The notes under the pieces were generated by a model. That model saw only the letters and a list, made by a program, of their open reading frames with translations. It made no database searches and was not told where the DNA came from. Of a DNA stretch of 64,000 bases, positions 1-8,219 are shown piece by piece; position 1 is the stretch's first letter, and every line of letters starts with the position of its first letter. The position numbers and the translations under genes were made by a program. The stretch is from an uncultured Lachnospiraceae bacterium (lineage in GTDB: Bacteria; Bacillota; Clostridia; Lachnospirales; Lachnospiraceae), in contig CARQVR010000010.1 of the NCBI GenBank assembly GCA_949051815.1, positions 5,510 through 69,509 of the forward strand, given 5' to 3'.

Positions 1-320
1 TACAGGTAAAGGAAGCTCCGGGCTTCGTGGTAAACAGAATCCTGATCCCGATGATCAACGAGGCGATCGGTGTTCTCGATGCAGGGACCGCTTCCGCGGA
101 GGATATCGACGTGGCTATGCAGCTTGGTGCGTCCCATCCTATGGGTCCGCTGCACCTTGGCGATCTGATCGGTCTGGATATCTGCCTGGCAATCATGGAA
201 GTGCTTTACAACGAGACCAAGGACGAGAAGTATGCGCCCCAGCCGCTTCTTAAGAAGATGGTAGAGGAGAAGAAACTCGGCAGAAAGACCGGCGTTGGTT
301 TCTTTGACTATTCGAAATAG
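1..320 (+). CDS. hbd: 3-hydroxybutyryl-CoA dehydrogenase, C-terminal part
   Basis: The reading frame is open from the window edge, so this is the C-terminal third of a gene that starts outside. The family reduces acetoacetyl-CoA to 3-hydroxybutyryl-CoA with NAD(P)H in the cytosolic butyrate pathway. The visible part is the helical C-terminal dimerisation domain. It carries the family signatures VKEAPGFVVNRILIPMINEA, then GASHPMGPLHLGDLIGLD, and ends GRKTGVGFFDYSK. It lies directly upstream of bcd, etfB and etfA, the usual butyryl-CoA synthesis order in Lachnospiraceae. The identification is firm; only the N-terminal NAD-binding Rossmann domain is missing from view. Confidence 0.95.
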   Translation, partial: QVKEAPGFVVNRILIPMINEAIGVLDAGTASAEDIDVAMQLGASHPMGPLHLGDLIGLDICLAIMEVLYNETKDEKYAPQPLLKKMVEEKKLGRKTGVGFFDYSK

Positions 321-321
321 G

Positions 322-451
322 CACGATAAGCAGACTGAGAATAGCACAGAGAAAGGATTCTGACTGCTTGCAGGCAGGAATCATTTCTTTGTGCTGTTTG
401 AAGGTGCAACGTGCACGAAAAATGCGAAGCATTTTGAGTCTGCTTATCGTG
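322..451. repeat. Structured intergenic element, 15-bp perfect outer stem
   Basis: The outer arms at 322-336 (CACGATAAGCAGACT) and 437-451 are exact reverse complements. Just inside the 3' arm, a GAA-loop hairpin (AAAATGC, GAA, GCATTTT; 419-435) is followed by GAG. The same layout, with the same ATAAGCAG/CTGCTTAT core, recurs at 52917-53044. It sits in the hbd-bcd spacer and may be an RNA structure within the operon mRNA or a mobile extragenic repeat. No protein is encoded. Confidence 0.75.
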
Positions 452-494
452 AGAAAGGCAGATCATAAAATAAAACATGGAGGAATAAAAGATC

Positions 495-1646
495 ATGGAT
501 TTTACTTTAAGCAAAGAACATGAAATGGCGAGAGCTCTGTTCAAAGAGTTCGCTGAAAAAGAAGTAAAACCTCTTGCCCAGGAAGTGGACGAGACAGAGG
601 TTTTCCCGAGAGAGACTGTTGAGAAGATGGCAAAGTTAGGCTTTCTCGGCATTCCTGTTCCCAAGGAGTACGGCGGACAGGGCTGTGATCCTCTTACATA
701 CGCTATGTGCGTAGAGGAACTCTCTAAAGTATGTGGAACAACAGGTGTTATTGTATCTGCACACACCTCTCTGTGCTGCGATCCGATCATGACCTACGGT
801 ACGGAAGAGCAGAAGCAGAAATACCTGGTTCCCCTTGCAAAGGGTGAGAAGCTGGGCGCATTCGGTCTGACAGAGCCCGGTGCAGGTACCGATGCGCAGG
901 GTCAGCAGACCAAGGCTGTACTTGACGGTGAGGAGTGGGTGCTTAACGGCTCCAAGTGCTTTATCACCAACGGTAAGGAAGCTGACGTTTATGTTATTTT
1001 TGCAATCACAGGTACGGTTGAGAAGCGCGGCCGTGTGCAGAAAGAGATTTCCGCATTTATCGTAGAGAAGGGAACGCCCGGCTTCACCTTCGGCACGAAG
1101 GAGAAGAAGATGGGTATCCGTGGTTCTTCCACTTACGAGCTGATCTTTACCGACTGCCGCATCCCGAAGGAGAATCTCCTTGGACAGCAGGGCAAGGGCT
1201 TCAATATCGCTATGCATACGCTGGATGGCGGCCGTATCGGTATCGCTTCCCAGGCGCTTGGTCTGGCTGAGGGCGCTCTCGACAACACCATCGCTTATGT
1301 GAAGGAGAGAAAGCAGTTCGGCAGAGCAATCGGTGCATTCCAGAACACACAGTTCCAGCTTGCCGACATGTCCACCAAGGTTGAGGCAGCGCAGCTTCTT
1401 GTTTACAAGGCTGCTATGGCGAAGGCAACCCAGAAGGTATATTCCGTAGAAGCGGCTAAGGCTAAACTGTATGCGGCAGAGGTAGCTATGGAAGTGACCA
1501 CGAAGGCAGTACAGCTTCACGGCGGTTACGGCTACATCAGAGAATACGATGTTGAGCGCATGATGCGTGACGCAAAGATCACGGAGATCTACGAGGGCAC
1601 AAGCGAAGTGCAGAGAATGGTTATCTCCGGGGCTCTGCTGAAATAA
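495..1646 (+). CDS. bcd: Butyryl-CoA dehydrogenase (short-chain acyl-CoA dehydrogenase)
   Basis: A 383-residue FAD enzyme, the normal length for the family. With Etf it reduces crotonyl-CoA to butyryl-CoA, and in clostridia it usually does so in an electron-bifurcating complex that also reduces ferredoxin. The N-terminal helical domain starts MDFTLSKEHEMARALFKEFA. The central beta domain has the GAFGLTEPGAGTDA signature (FAD/substrate loop). The C-terminal domain has QLHGGYGYIREY and the catalytic base Glu367 in YEGTSE. A GGAGG ribosome binding site precedes the ATG. It lies between hbd and etfBA, which fits a co-transcribed butyrate operon. Confidence 0.96.
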   Translation: MDFTLSKEHEMARALFKEFAEKEVKPLAQEVDETEVFPRETVEKMAKLGFLGIPVPKEYGGQGCDPLTYAMCVEELSKVCGTTGVIVSAHTSLCCDPIMTYGTEEQKQKYLVPLAKGEKLGAFGLTEPGAGTDAQGQQTKAVLDGEEWVLNGSKCFITNGKEADVYVIFAITGTVEKRGRVQKEISAFIVEKGTPGFTFGTKEKKMGIRGSSTYELIFTDCRIPKENLLGQQGKGFNIAMHTLDGGRIGIASQALGLAEGALDNTIAYVKERKQFGRAIGAFQNTQFQLADMSTKVEAAQLLVYKAAMAKATQKVYSVEAAKAKLYAAEVAMEVTTKAVQLHGGYGYIREYDVERMMRDAKITEIYEGTSEVQRMVISGALLK

Positions 1647-1649
1647 ACG

Positions 1650-1690
1650 ATACGAAGTATTTTCGAGTGCCGGTTTGCGAAACAGTCGGC
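1650..1690. repeat. Short hairpin with the GAA-loop/TTTCGAG signature
   Basis: ATAC-GAA-GTAT (1650-1660) is followed by TTTCGAG, then a second small hairpin (GTTT-GCG-AAAC) flanked by TGCCG and CGGCA. It looks like a reduced copy of the element family at 322-451 and 52917-53044. It occupies the bcd-etfB spacer. Confidence 0.45.
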
Positions 1691-1722
1691 ATAGACAATA
1701 AAAATAGAAGGAGAAAAATACA

Positions 1723-2505
1723 ATGAAAATTGTGGTTTGTGTGAAACAGGTTCCGGATACCGCGGGCGGTGTTAAGTTTAATCCTGACGGAACTCTTGAC
1801 AGAGGCGCTATGCTTACCATCATGAACCCTGATGATAAAGCAGGTCTGGAGGCGGCGCTCAGATTAAAGGATCAGTACGGTGCAGAGGTGACGGTTGTAA
1901 CGATGGGTCTTCCCAAGGCGGAGGAAGTTCTTCGCGAGGCTATGGCTATGGGCGCAGACAAGGGCGTACTTGTGACAGACAGAGTGCTCGGCGGCGCTGA
2001 TACATGGGCGACTTCCACCACACTGGCAGGCGCGATCAGAAATCTGGAGTACGATCTGATCATTACCGGACGTCAGGCAATCGACGGCGATACCGCACAG
2101 GTTGGCCCGCAGATTTCCGAGCATCTTGACATTCCTGTTATTTCTTATGCGCAGGATATCAAGATCGAGGGCGACAGCGTAGTTGTTGAGCGTCAGTATG
2201 AGGACAGATACCATGTGGTTAAGGCAAAAATGCCTTGCCTGATCACTGCTCTTTCCGAGTTGAATGAGCCTCGTTACATGACACCCGGCGGCATCTTCGA
2301 CGCTTATAAGCAGGAGATCACCGTTTGGGGCAGAGCGGATCTTAAGGATGTTGATGATGCGAACTTAGGTCTTAAGGGTTCCCCGACCAAGATCGCGAAG
2401 GCTTCCGACAAGGTGAGAAAGGGCGCCGGCGAGAAGGTTTCCCTTGATCCCGACGAGTCCGTAAGCTACATCGTTGACAAGTTGAAAGTTAAACATGTGA
2501 TTTAA
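1723..2505 (+). CDS. etfB: Electron transfer flavoprotein, beta subunit
   Basis: A 260-residue EtfB that pairs with EtfA and donates or receives electrons at butyryl-CoA dehydrogenase. It begins MKIVVCVKQVPDT, the classic EtfB start, and has DRGAMLTIMNPDDKAGLEAA followed by AEVTVVTMGLPKAEEVLREA. The signature TGRQAIDGDTAQVGPQ lies near the middle, in the nucleotide-binding fold. An AAGGAG-like ribosome binding site precedes the ATG. Position directly after bcd and before etfA supports the bifurcating Bcd-EtfAB role. Whether it carries the bifurcating FAD cannot be proved by eye, but the context favours it. Confidence 0.95.
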   Translation: MKIVVCVKQVPDTAGGVKFNPDGTLDRGAMLTIMNPDDKAGLEAALRLKDQYGAEVTVVTMGLPKAEEVLREAMAMGADKGVLVTDRVLGGADTWATSTTLAGAIRNLEYDLIITGRQAIDGDTAQVGPQISEHLDIPVISYAQDIKIEGDSVVVERQYEDRYHVVKAKMPCLITALSELNEPRYMTPGGIFDAYKQEITVWGRADLKDVDDANLGLKGSPTKIAKASDKVRKGAGEKVSLDPDESVSYIVDKLKVKHVI

Positions 2506-2507
2506 CA

Positions 2508-2684
2508 GTTCAGCCAGAGCGAATCTGTCAGACAAATCATGCTTGCACGAATTTGCCAGACAGATGCTGGTCTGAGGGAATGCCCGTTCAATAAGCCGAT
2601 CGAACAAGTTCGATCACGAGAACTGCTTCGCAGCCTTGGTGTGAGTGCCGTAGGCACGGTTTTGCGTATGGGCGTGGGCTGAAC
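2508..2684. repeat. Structured etfB-etfA spacer with nested stems
   Basis: GTTCAGCC (2508-2515) pairs with GGCTGAAC (2677-2684). Inside are a stem of ATCTGTC/GACAGAT with CAAAT/AATTTG arms, the hairpin ACTGCTTCGCAG, and GTGCCGTAGGCAC. The ACTGCTTCGCAGCC string also occurs in the clpX-lon spacer near 30095. The stretch is non-coding and probably structured in the mRNA. Confidence 0.6.
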
Positions 2685-2732
2685 GAAACTTATAGAATAC
2701 GCGTAAAACGAGTGCGCAGAAAGAGGTATAAA

Positions 2733-3779
2733 ATGAATTTAGAAGAATACAAGGGTGTATATGTCTTTGCGCAGCAGGTAGACAATGAGATCAGCAGTAT
2801 TGCATTTGAGTTACTTGGCAAAGCAAAAGACCTCGCGAAAGATTTAAATACAGATGTTACAGCGGTTCTGCTCGGCTCCGGTGTGAAGGAACTGGCAGAC
2901 CAGCTCGCTGAGTACGGCGCGGACAAGGTAATCGTTGTGGACGATCCTGAGTTAAAGGATTACAGAACAGAGCCTTACGCACATGCGCTGTCATCCGTGA
3001 TCAATCAGTATAAGCCCGAGATCATGCTGGTAGGCGCTACGGCTATCGGCAGAGATTTAGGCCCGAGAGTATCTGCAAGAGTGGCTACCGGTCTGACGGC
3101 TGACTGTACCGTTCTCGAGATCGGTGATTTCCCGTTACAGGCAGTTCCCGGTCAGGAACAGCTTCACAACCAGCTTCTGATGACCCGTCCGGCATTCGGC
3201 GGCAACACCATCGCTACCATCGCATGTCCTTACAACCGTCCTCAGATGGCTACGGTTCGTGCGGGCGTTATGCAGAAGATCGAGCCGATCAAGGGTGCAA
3301 AGGCTAACGTGGAAGAGTACAATCCCGGTTTTACTCCTGACAATAAGTATGTGGAGATTCTTGACATCGTGAAGTCCGTGGCTGAGACCGTGGATATCAT
3401 GGATGCTAAGATTCTTGTATCCGGTGGCCGTGGCGTGGGAAGCCCTGAGAACTTCAAGATTCTTGAGGATCTGGCAGAGGTGCTTGGCGGTACCGTAAGC
3501 TGCTCCCGTGCGGTTGTGGATTCCGGCTGGAAGCCGAAGGATCTGCAGGTTGGTCAGACAGGTAAGACCGTTCGTCCGAACGTGTACTTCGCGATCGGTA
3601 TCTCCGGTGCGATCCAGCACGTGGCAGGTATGGAAGAGTCCGACATCATCGTTGCGATCAACAAGGATGCGGATGCACCGATCTTCGATGTGGCTGACTA
3701 CGGCGTAGTGGGCGACCTGAACAAGATCGTTCCGAAGCTGACAGAGGCTCTGAAAGCGGAGATCGCTGCAGCAAAATAA
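2733..3779 (+). CDS. etfA: Electron transfer flavoprotein, alpha subunit
   Basis: A 348-residue EtfA that carries the FAD and forms the Bcd-EtfAB complex with EtfB. The N-terminal domain begins MNLEEYKGVYVFAQQ. The C-terminal FAD domain contains VSGGRGVGSPENF, AVVDSGWKPKDLQVGQTGKT and the FAD loop IGISGAIQHVAGM, then INKDADAPIFDVADYGVVGD. A longer GTG start at 2712 is possible, but AAAGAGGT lies just before the ATG at 2733, which I prefer. It is the last gene of the butyrate block and is followed by a strong terminator. Confidence 0.95.
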   Translation: MNLEEYKGVYVFAQQVDNEISSIAFELLGKAKDLAKDLNTDVTAVLLGSGVKELADQLAEYGADKVIVVDDPELKDYRTEPYAHALSSVINQYKPEIMLVGATAIGRDLGPRVSARVATGLTADCTVLEIGDFPLQAVPGQEQLHNQLLMTRPAFGGNTIATIACPYNRPQMATVRAGVMQKIEPIKGAKANVEEYNPGFTPDNKYVEILDIVKSVAETVDIMDAKILVSGGRGVGSPENFKILEDLAEVLGGTVSCSRAVVDSGWKPKDLQVGQTGKTVRPNVYFAIGISGAIQHVAGMEESDIIVAINKDADAPIFDVADYGVVGDLNKIVPKLTEALKAEIAAAK

Positions 3780-3796
3780 CAAATTAACATAATGTG

Positions 3797-3827
3797 CGCC
3801 CCGGTTTTTGCCGGGGCGTTTCTTTTT
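3797..3827 (+). terminator. Rho-independent terminator of the butyrate operon
   Basis: The stem CGCCCCGG/CCGGGGCG (8 bp, loop TTTTTG) is followed by TTTCTTTTT, immediately after etfA. Confidence 0.9.
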
Positions 3828-3838
3828 CGGCGCAGATA

Positions 3839-3847
3839 TGATATAAT
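3839..3847 (+). promoter_or_regulatory. Extended -10 promoter for the 3990 gene
   Basis: TGATATAAT is an extended -10 (TGnTATAAT) with only a weak -35 (TTTCTT, 3819). The same TGATATAATGTGC string stands before the HAD gene at 11604. Confidence 0.55.
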
Positions 3848-3929
3848 GTGCAAAATGGCAATGAGAAAACGACTGCCTGCAGGCGGGGTTGTCCCTGGAA
3901 GCTTTGACAGGGCGAAGCCTGCGAACGGG

Positions 3930-3957
3930 AAAAACCGAAGGTTTTTCGAGTGTGCAC
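3930..3957. repeat. GAA-loop hairpin followed by TTTCGAG
   Basis: AAAAACC-GAA-GGTTTTT is followed by CGAG and TGTGCAC. It is the same module as in the 64-bp repeats at 7917-8135 and at 419-436, and lies in the leader of the 3990 gene. Confidence 0.5.
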
Positions 3958-3989
3958 TGTTGGAATTACATATAAAAAGGGGATTGCGT

Positions 3990-5513
3990 ATGGACAGCTT
4001 CGGATTACAGCCGCAAAATCAGAACAGAAACACCTTCGGGCCGCCGGAGCAGCTCTACCTGCCGCCGAAGGATCACAAAAGGAAGGCGCTTATCATTATC
4101 GTGTGTGTGGCGGCTGTGGTTTTGCCGGCCGTTTTGGGCGGGTGGTTTTATCACACGCATTCGGCGGCATATAAGATGAAGAAAGGCTTTCTGAATCTGA
4201 TGCGGGAGGCGGAGGAAATGAAGAATCCGCTTGCGGAGAAAATCGGGGCGGATGAGATCAAAAGAATGCTTGTGGAGGACGGCGCGTGTCTGGACACCAA
4301 AATGAACGTCACCACAGATACATATTTCGGGCAGATAACGCTGGGCGTGGATACGGACTGTGAGATTGACAGGCGGGAAAAGGAAATGGCGGCGGCCACG
4401 AGCATAAGCGTGATGAATTATGAGCTGGCCAGCATTGAAATGTATGGGGATGAGGAGAATCTGTGCTTTTCGATTCCGGAGCTTTATCTGGAGAATGTCT
4501 ATATTGAGAACGAGAATGTGCTCGATCAGTATAACCATTCCATGTGGGCTGATTTTTTCTGGAAGGCGGAGGGAGACGATTTTTCCATTGACCTGTTTCC
4601 TGACATGTGGATTTTCGGGGATCAGGAAGGCGTGGGAAAGGCATTTTATAAAGAGTACGCGAATGAGATTGCAGAGTGCAGGCGGCATATGACCATAGAG
4701 AAGGCGGGAAAGGATCTTTACCGGGTCAGTTTTGACAAACTGTATTTCAATGAACTTGTCAGACAGTTTCTGACTGATTATGTGGATTTCTCCAAGGTTG
4801 GCAGAGAGGATGCCATGGGGATATTGAGCTATTTTGACCTGATCTCCAACGGGGACGGGGTCAGCTTCCTTCTGGAGATAAACGGTGCGAACCGGATTGA
4901 GAGCATCCGTGTGGAGGAGCCGCTTTCTCTTTGCGACGGCAGGGTACAGGTTTACGGAGACATTTATTTTCTGGGTGAAAAGCGCAGCATAGAGAAGATG
5001 CAGGGTAAACTTACCGTGAAAAGCGAATTGCGCGGGAAGAAGGAGGCGGAAATCGTCTGGCAGGCGACGCAGAGTCTGGAGCTGGACGATTATCAGGCAG
5101 AATCAGATGTCAAGTACAGTTTTACGCAGGACGGGGAGACGCAGAATCTGAGATTTGGCTGTGAGCTGGAGTGCGACGGGAGAAAGAACAGCTTTGACGG
5201 GGAAATTTCCATGAAGGATGTGTCGAATGACTTCGAGTTTGTCTGGCAGGCGTCAGGCGGCTTATCCCACATAAAAAAGGGAGAGGGCTTTGAGCTGGAA
5301 ATTGACGAGTTTCTGATGAGCGCAGAGGATCAGGAGCTTTGGCTGGTCAGGGGTGATATCGGCCTGTCGCCGTTAAAAAAGAGAGTAAAACAGAATGTGA
5401 AGCCGAAAAAAGCGTTTTTTGAATTGTCGGAACAGGAGTGGAACGGAATATTTGACAGGGTATACAGGGATTACGAGTACCTGCTGGAATCGATGTACGG
5501 CATGTGGTGGTAA
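3990..5513 (+). CDS. Single-pass membrane protein of unknown function
   Basis: A 507-residue protein that I cannot assign to a named family with confidence. It starts at the ATG at 3990 behind AAAAAGGGGA; the open frame extends upstream, but through repeat sequence. The first 27 residues are polar and Gln/Asn/Pro rich. One membrane segment follows (about residues 29-50, ALIIIVCVAAVVLPAVLGGW). The remaining roughly 450 residues look extracytoplasmic and beta-rich, with many acidic residues and a Tyr-rich end (YRDYEYLLESMYGMWW). The topology resembles clostridial zinc-ribbon or DUF-type surface proteins that inhibit or sense, but here the N-terminus has no cysteines. It may share a transcript with the small genes downstream. 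Confidence 0.8.
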   Translation: MDSFGLQPQNQNRNTFGPPEQLYLPPKDHKRKALIIIVCVAAVVLPAVLGGWFYHTHSAAYKMKKGFLNLMREAEEMKNPLAEKIGADEIKRMLVEDGACLDTKMNVTTDTYFGQITLGVDTDCEIDRREKEMAAATSISVMNYELASIEMYGDEENLCFSIPELYLENVYIENENVLDQYNHSMWADFFWKAEGDDFSIDLFPDMWIFGDQEGVGKAFYKEYANEIAECRRHMTIEKAGKDLYRVSFDKLYFNELVRQFLTDYVDFSKVGREDAMGILSYFDLISNGDGVSFLLEINGANRIESIRVEEPLSLCDGRVQVYGDIYFLGEKRSIEKMQGKLTVKSELRGKKEAEIVWQATQSLELDDYQAESDVKYSFTQDGETQNLRFGCELECDGRKNSFDGEISMKDVSNDFEFVWQASGGLSHIKKGEGFELEIDEFLMSAEDQELWLVRGDIGLSPLKKRVKQNVKPKKAFFELSEQEWNGIFDRVYRDYEYLLESMYGMWW

Positions 5514-5553
5514 CCATGCGGGAAATGCGAAGCCTGCATGAAAGGGGGACGTT

Positions 5554-5778
5554 ATGGAAGGCAGTGACAAGGAAATGATTGAAGAGATCATGAGGCATCT
5601 GGATGCGGAGTCTGAACATGGCGTGTATCGGATGAGCGTTACCTTTGACGGCGAGAGCGAGGAGGCAAAGAACGTTTCCCACGCGTGCTGTCATATGTAC
5701 GGCAGACCGGCGTCGGAGACGGTGGGGCTTCTGGATATGTATACGGATATGAACGCGGGAGAGCCTGACAGAAAATAA
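5554..5778 (+). CDS. Small acidic protein of unknown function
   Basis: A 74-residue cytosolic protein with a good ribosome binding site (AAAGGGGG, 8 nt before ATG). It is rich in Glu/Asp and Met, has one CC pair (SHACCHMYG) and no membrane segment. It follows the 3990 gene by 40 bp on the same strand and is probably co-transcribed. I do not recognise the family. Length, ribosome binding site and codon use support a real gene. Confidence 0.6.
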   Translation: MEGSDKEMIEEIMRHLDAESEHGVYRMSVTFDGESEEAKNVSHACCHMYGRPASETVGLLDMYTDMNAGEPDRK

Positions 5779-5797
5779 AGATAATACGCGCAGAAAC

Positions 5798-5825
5798 TTG
5801 CAGTTTCAGGAAAAATGTGTATAAT
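5798..5825 (+). promoter_or_regulatory. Promoter of the 38-aa membrane protein gene
   Basis: TTGCAG (5798-5803), a 16-nt spacer and TATAAT (5820-5825). Confidence 0.65.
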
Positions 5826-5873
5826 TATTAATGTGTGGTCGAGTGTATATTTCGGCTAAGGAGGATTTTGATT

Positions 5874-5990
5874 ATGGGCATTTTATTATTGGGCGGTTTT
5901 CTTGTGGTAGTGATTATTCCTGTGGTGATTTCCGTGGTATCGGCAGTCGTTTCCGGAATTGCGGCCGCAGTAGAAGACGAAGAGGATTGA
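5874..5990 (+). CDS. 38-residue membrane miniprotein
   Basis: The translation starts MGILLLGGFLVVVIIPVVIS and ends AAAVEDEED: about 28 hydrophobic residues, then a short acidic tail. AAGGAGG sits 9 nt before the ATG, its own promoter is at 5798-5825, and a hairpin with a T-run follows. The architecture is a single transmembrane helix with an acidic C-terminal tail. No family is recognised. The complete expression cassette is the main argument that it is real; type I toxin-like or small regulatory membrane peptides look similar. Confidence 0.6.
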   Translation: MGILLLGGFLVVVIIPVVISVVSAVVSGIAAAVEDEED

Positions 5991-6010
5991 TTTTCACAGA
6001 GTCAGGGACA

Positions 6011-6045
6011 GGGCAAGATCCCACAGTGTGGGGTTTTGCCCTTTT
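6011..6045 (+). terminator. Hairpin terminator after the miniprotein gene
   Basis: GGGCAAGATCCCAC pairs with GTGGGGTTTTGCCC (one wobble, short loop) and TTTT follows. It separates the miniprotein from glnS. Confidence 0.6.
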
Positions 6046-6142
6046 GATGCACAGGCCCGCATAAGGAAGAGTGCTGTTTCACAGCAAAAGGGCCGCGCGA
6101 CGGGCAGGGTCTCCCTGCTTGATTATAAAGGAGGCAGCAGCA

Positions 6143-7804
6143 GTGGAATCCAAAAACTTTATAGAGCAGATCATAGATAAGGATCTGGCGGAAGGCGTTT
6201 ACGACACCGTGCATACCAGATTTCCGCCTGAACCAAACGGTTATCTGCATATCGGACATGCCAAGAGCATATTGCTTAATTACGGGCTGGCATCCGCATA
6301 CGGCGGGAAGTTTAATATGCGCTTTGACGATACGAACCCGACCAAGGAGAAGAGTGAGTTCGTGGAGTCGATCAAGGCTGACGTGAAGTGGCTGGGAGCG
6401 GATTATGAGGATCGTCTTTTCTTTGCCTCCGACTACTTTGAGCAGATGTATGAGGGCGCGCTGAAACTGATTAAAAAGGGAAAGGCCTATGTGTCTGATC
6501 TGACGGCGGAGGAGATGCGCGAGTATCGCGGAACGCTGACGGAGCCAGGCAGGGACGATCCGAACAGAAACCGCAGCGTGGAAGAGAATCTGCGGCTTTT
6601 TGAGGAGATGAAAGAAGGGAAGTACGCGGACGGGGAGAAAACCCTGCGCGCGAAAATAGACATGTCCTCGCCGAATATCAACATGCGCGATCCGATCATT
6701 TACCGCGTGGCGCATCTGTCGCACCAGAATACGGGAGACAAATGGTGCATTTATCCGATGTATGACTATGCGCATCCGATAGAGGACGCGATTGAGGGAA
6801 TTACCCATTCTATTTGCACGCTGGAATTTGAGGATCACAGGCCGCTTTATAACTGGGTGGTGGCGGAGTTGGAGTATCCCCATCCGCCGAAGCAGATTGA
6901 GTTTGCGAAAATGTATTTGACCAATGTGGTCACTGGCAAGAGATATATTAAGAAGCTGGTGGAGGACGGCATTGTGGACGGCTGGGACGATCCCAGACTT
7001 GTGTCCATCGCCGCGCTCAGAAGACGCGGGTTCACACCGGAGTCGATTCGTCTCTTTGTGGAACTGTGCGGTGTGTCCAAGGCCAATTCCTCGGCGGAGT
7101 ACTCGATGCTTGAGTACTGTATCAGAGAGGATTTGAAGATGAAACGGCCAAGGATTATGGCGGTGACGGATCCGATTAAGCTGATTATCGACAACTATCC
7201 CGAAGGGGAAACAGAGTGGCTTCCCGTGGTGAATAATCCGGAGAACGAATCGCTCGGTTCCCGCGAGGTGCCTTTTAGCAGAGAGCTTTATATCGAGAGA
7301 GAGGATTTCATGGAGGAGCCGCCGAAGAAGTATTTCCGGCTTTTCCCGGGCAATGAAGTCCGGCTTATGGGTGCCTACTTCGTGAAGTGCGAAAGTTACG
7401 AGAAGGACGAGGCGGGAAATGTGACGGCGGTGCACTGCACCTACGATCCGGCATCCAGAGGAGGCAACAGCCCAGACGGCCGCAAGGTCAAGGGCACGAT
7501 CCACTGGGTATCCGCGGCGGAGTCCGTGAAGGCGGAGGTCAGACTCTACGAGAATATCATTGACGAGGAAAAGGGTGTCTACAATGAGGACGGAAGCCTG
7601 AACCTGAATCCAGACTCTCTGACCGTTTTAAAGGAGTGCCGTATCGAGCCGTCCGTAAAGGATGCGAAGGCATACGAGAGCTTTCAGTTTGTCCGGCAAG
7701 GGTTTTTCTGTGTGGATTGCCGGGATTCCGGTCCGGAAAAACTTGTTTTTAACAGAATTGTGTCCCTTAAAAGCTCCTACGTCTTGCCGAAACAGGAGAA
7801 TTAG
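6143..7804 (+). CDS. glnS: Glutaminyl-tRNA synthetase
   Basis: A 553-residue class I synthetase that charges tRNA-Gln directly with glutamine. The class I HIGH motif is at residues 36-39 (PNGYLHIGHAKS). The anticodon-side and catalytic regions include FDDTNP, DPRLVSIAALRRRGFTPESI and CIREDLKMKRPRIMAVTDP. The second signature is VTGKRYIKKLV in place of the MSKR form of E. coli, a variant common in Firmicutes GlnRS. The start is the GTG at 6143 behind AAAGGAGG (6128-6134); an ATG at 6071 is in frame but lacks a ribosome binding site. Many Firmicutes use only the GatCAB route, so a GlnRS marks a lineage that acquired the direct enzyme. Confidence 0.95.
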   Translation: MESKNFIEQIIDKDLAEGVYDTVHTRFPPEPNGYLHIGHAKSILLNYGLASAYGGKFNMRFDDTNPTKEKSEFVESIKADVKWLGADYEDRLFFASDYFEQMYEGALKLIKKGKAYVSDLTAEEMREYRGTLTEPGRDDPNRNRSVEENLRLFEEMKEGKYADGEKTLRAKIDMSSPNINMRDPIIYRVAHLSHQNTGDKWCIYPMYDYAHPIEDAIEGITHSICTLEFEDHRPLYNWVVAELEYPHPPKQIEFAKMYLTNVVTGKRYIKKLVEDGIVDGWDDPRLVSIAALRRRGFTPESIRLFVELCGVSKANSSAEYSMLEYCIREDLKMKRPRIMAVTDPIKLIIDNYPEGETEWLPVVNNPENESLGSREVPFSRELYIEREDFMEEPPKKYFRLFPGNEVRLMGAYFVKCESYEKDEAGNVTAVHCTYDPASRGGNSPDGRKVKGTIHWVSAAESVKAEVRLYENIIDEEKGVYNEDGSLNLNPDSLTVLKECRIEPSVKDAKAYESFQFVRQGFFCVDCRDSGPEKLVFNRIVSLKSSYVLPKQEN

Positions 7805-7916
7805 GGTAAAATATACACGAAAGCAATGAGCAGTGCGCAGACGTAAGATGAAAAAACGGCAGCTTGCTGACAGTTTTTTCAGATTGCGGATGCATAGGGC
7901 GAATGCCCGTGAGCGA

Positions 7917-8135
7917 GGAAACCGCAGGTTTTCGAGCGTGCACTGCGGGCGAAAGGCGAGAGCAAACGCCCGCGGGACGAGATAACCGCAGGTTTTCGAG
8001 CGTGCACTGCGGGCGAAAGGCGAGAGCAAACGCCCGCGGGACGAGATAACCGCAGGTTTTCGAGCGTGCACTGCGGGCGAAAGGCGAGAGCAAACGTCCG
8101 CGGGACGAGGAAACCGCAGGTTTTCGAGCGGTGCA
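7917..8135. repeat. 64-bp tandem repeat, about 3.5 copies
   Basis: The unit begins at the AAACCGCAGGTTT hairpin, continues TTCGAGCGTGCACTGC, and ends AAACGCCCGCGGGACGAG. Equivalent bases lie at 7921, 7985, 8049 and 8113, exactly 64 bp apart. The first three copies are nearly identical and the last diverges after a one-base insertion (GAGCGGTGCACTG). The 7805-8219 gap between glnS and the next gene holds only this array and its flanks. Open frames across it are repeat artefacts. Confidence 0.92.
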
Positions 8136-8219
8136 CTGCGGGCGGGAACGAATGTGGATGCCCGCAAGCCGGGCGTGCACTGCGGAACATATATAAAATA
8201 ATTCGGGGAGGAAAAACGA

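Noticed and set aside
636..1823. A 395-residue minus-strand frame opposite bcd
   Set aside because: It lies wholly opposite a highly conserved gene, has no ribosome binding site and gives a Leu/Cys/His-rich sequence with no domain.
5831..6064. A 77-residue frame starting MCGRVYISAKEDF
   Set aside because: It overlaps the 38-residue membrane peptide in another frame, begins upstream of the strong AAGGAGG and encodes no coherent domain; the peptide at 5874 fits the signals better.
6002..7504. A 500-residue minus-strand frame opposite glnS
   Set aside because: It is a shadow of glnS codons; Arg/His/Leu-rich without recognisable motifs.
7917..8135. CRISPR array
   Set aside because: The units are contiguous near-identical 64-bp repeats with no unique spacers, and no cas gene is nearby.
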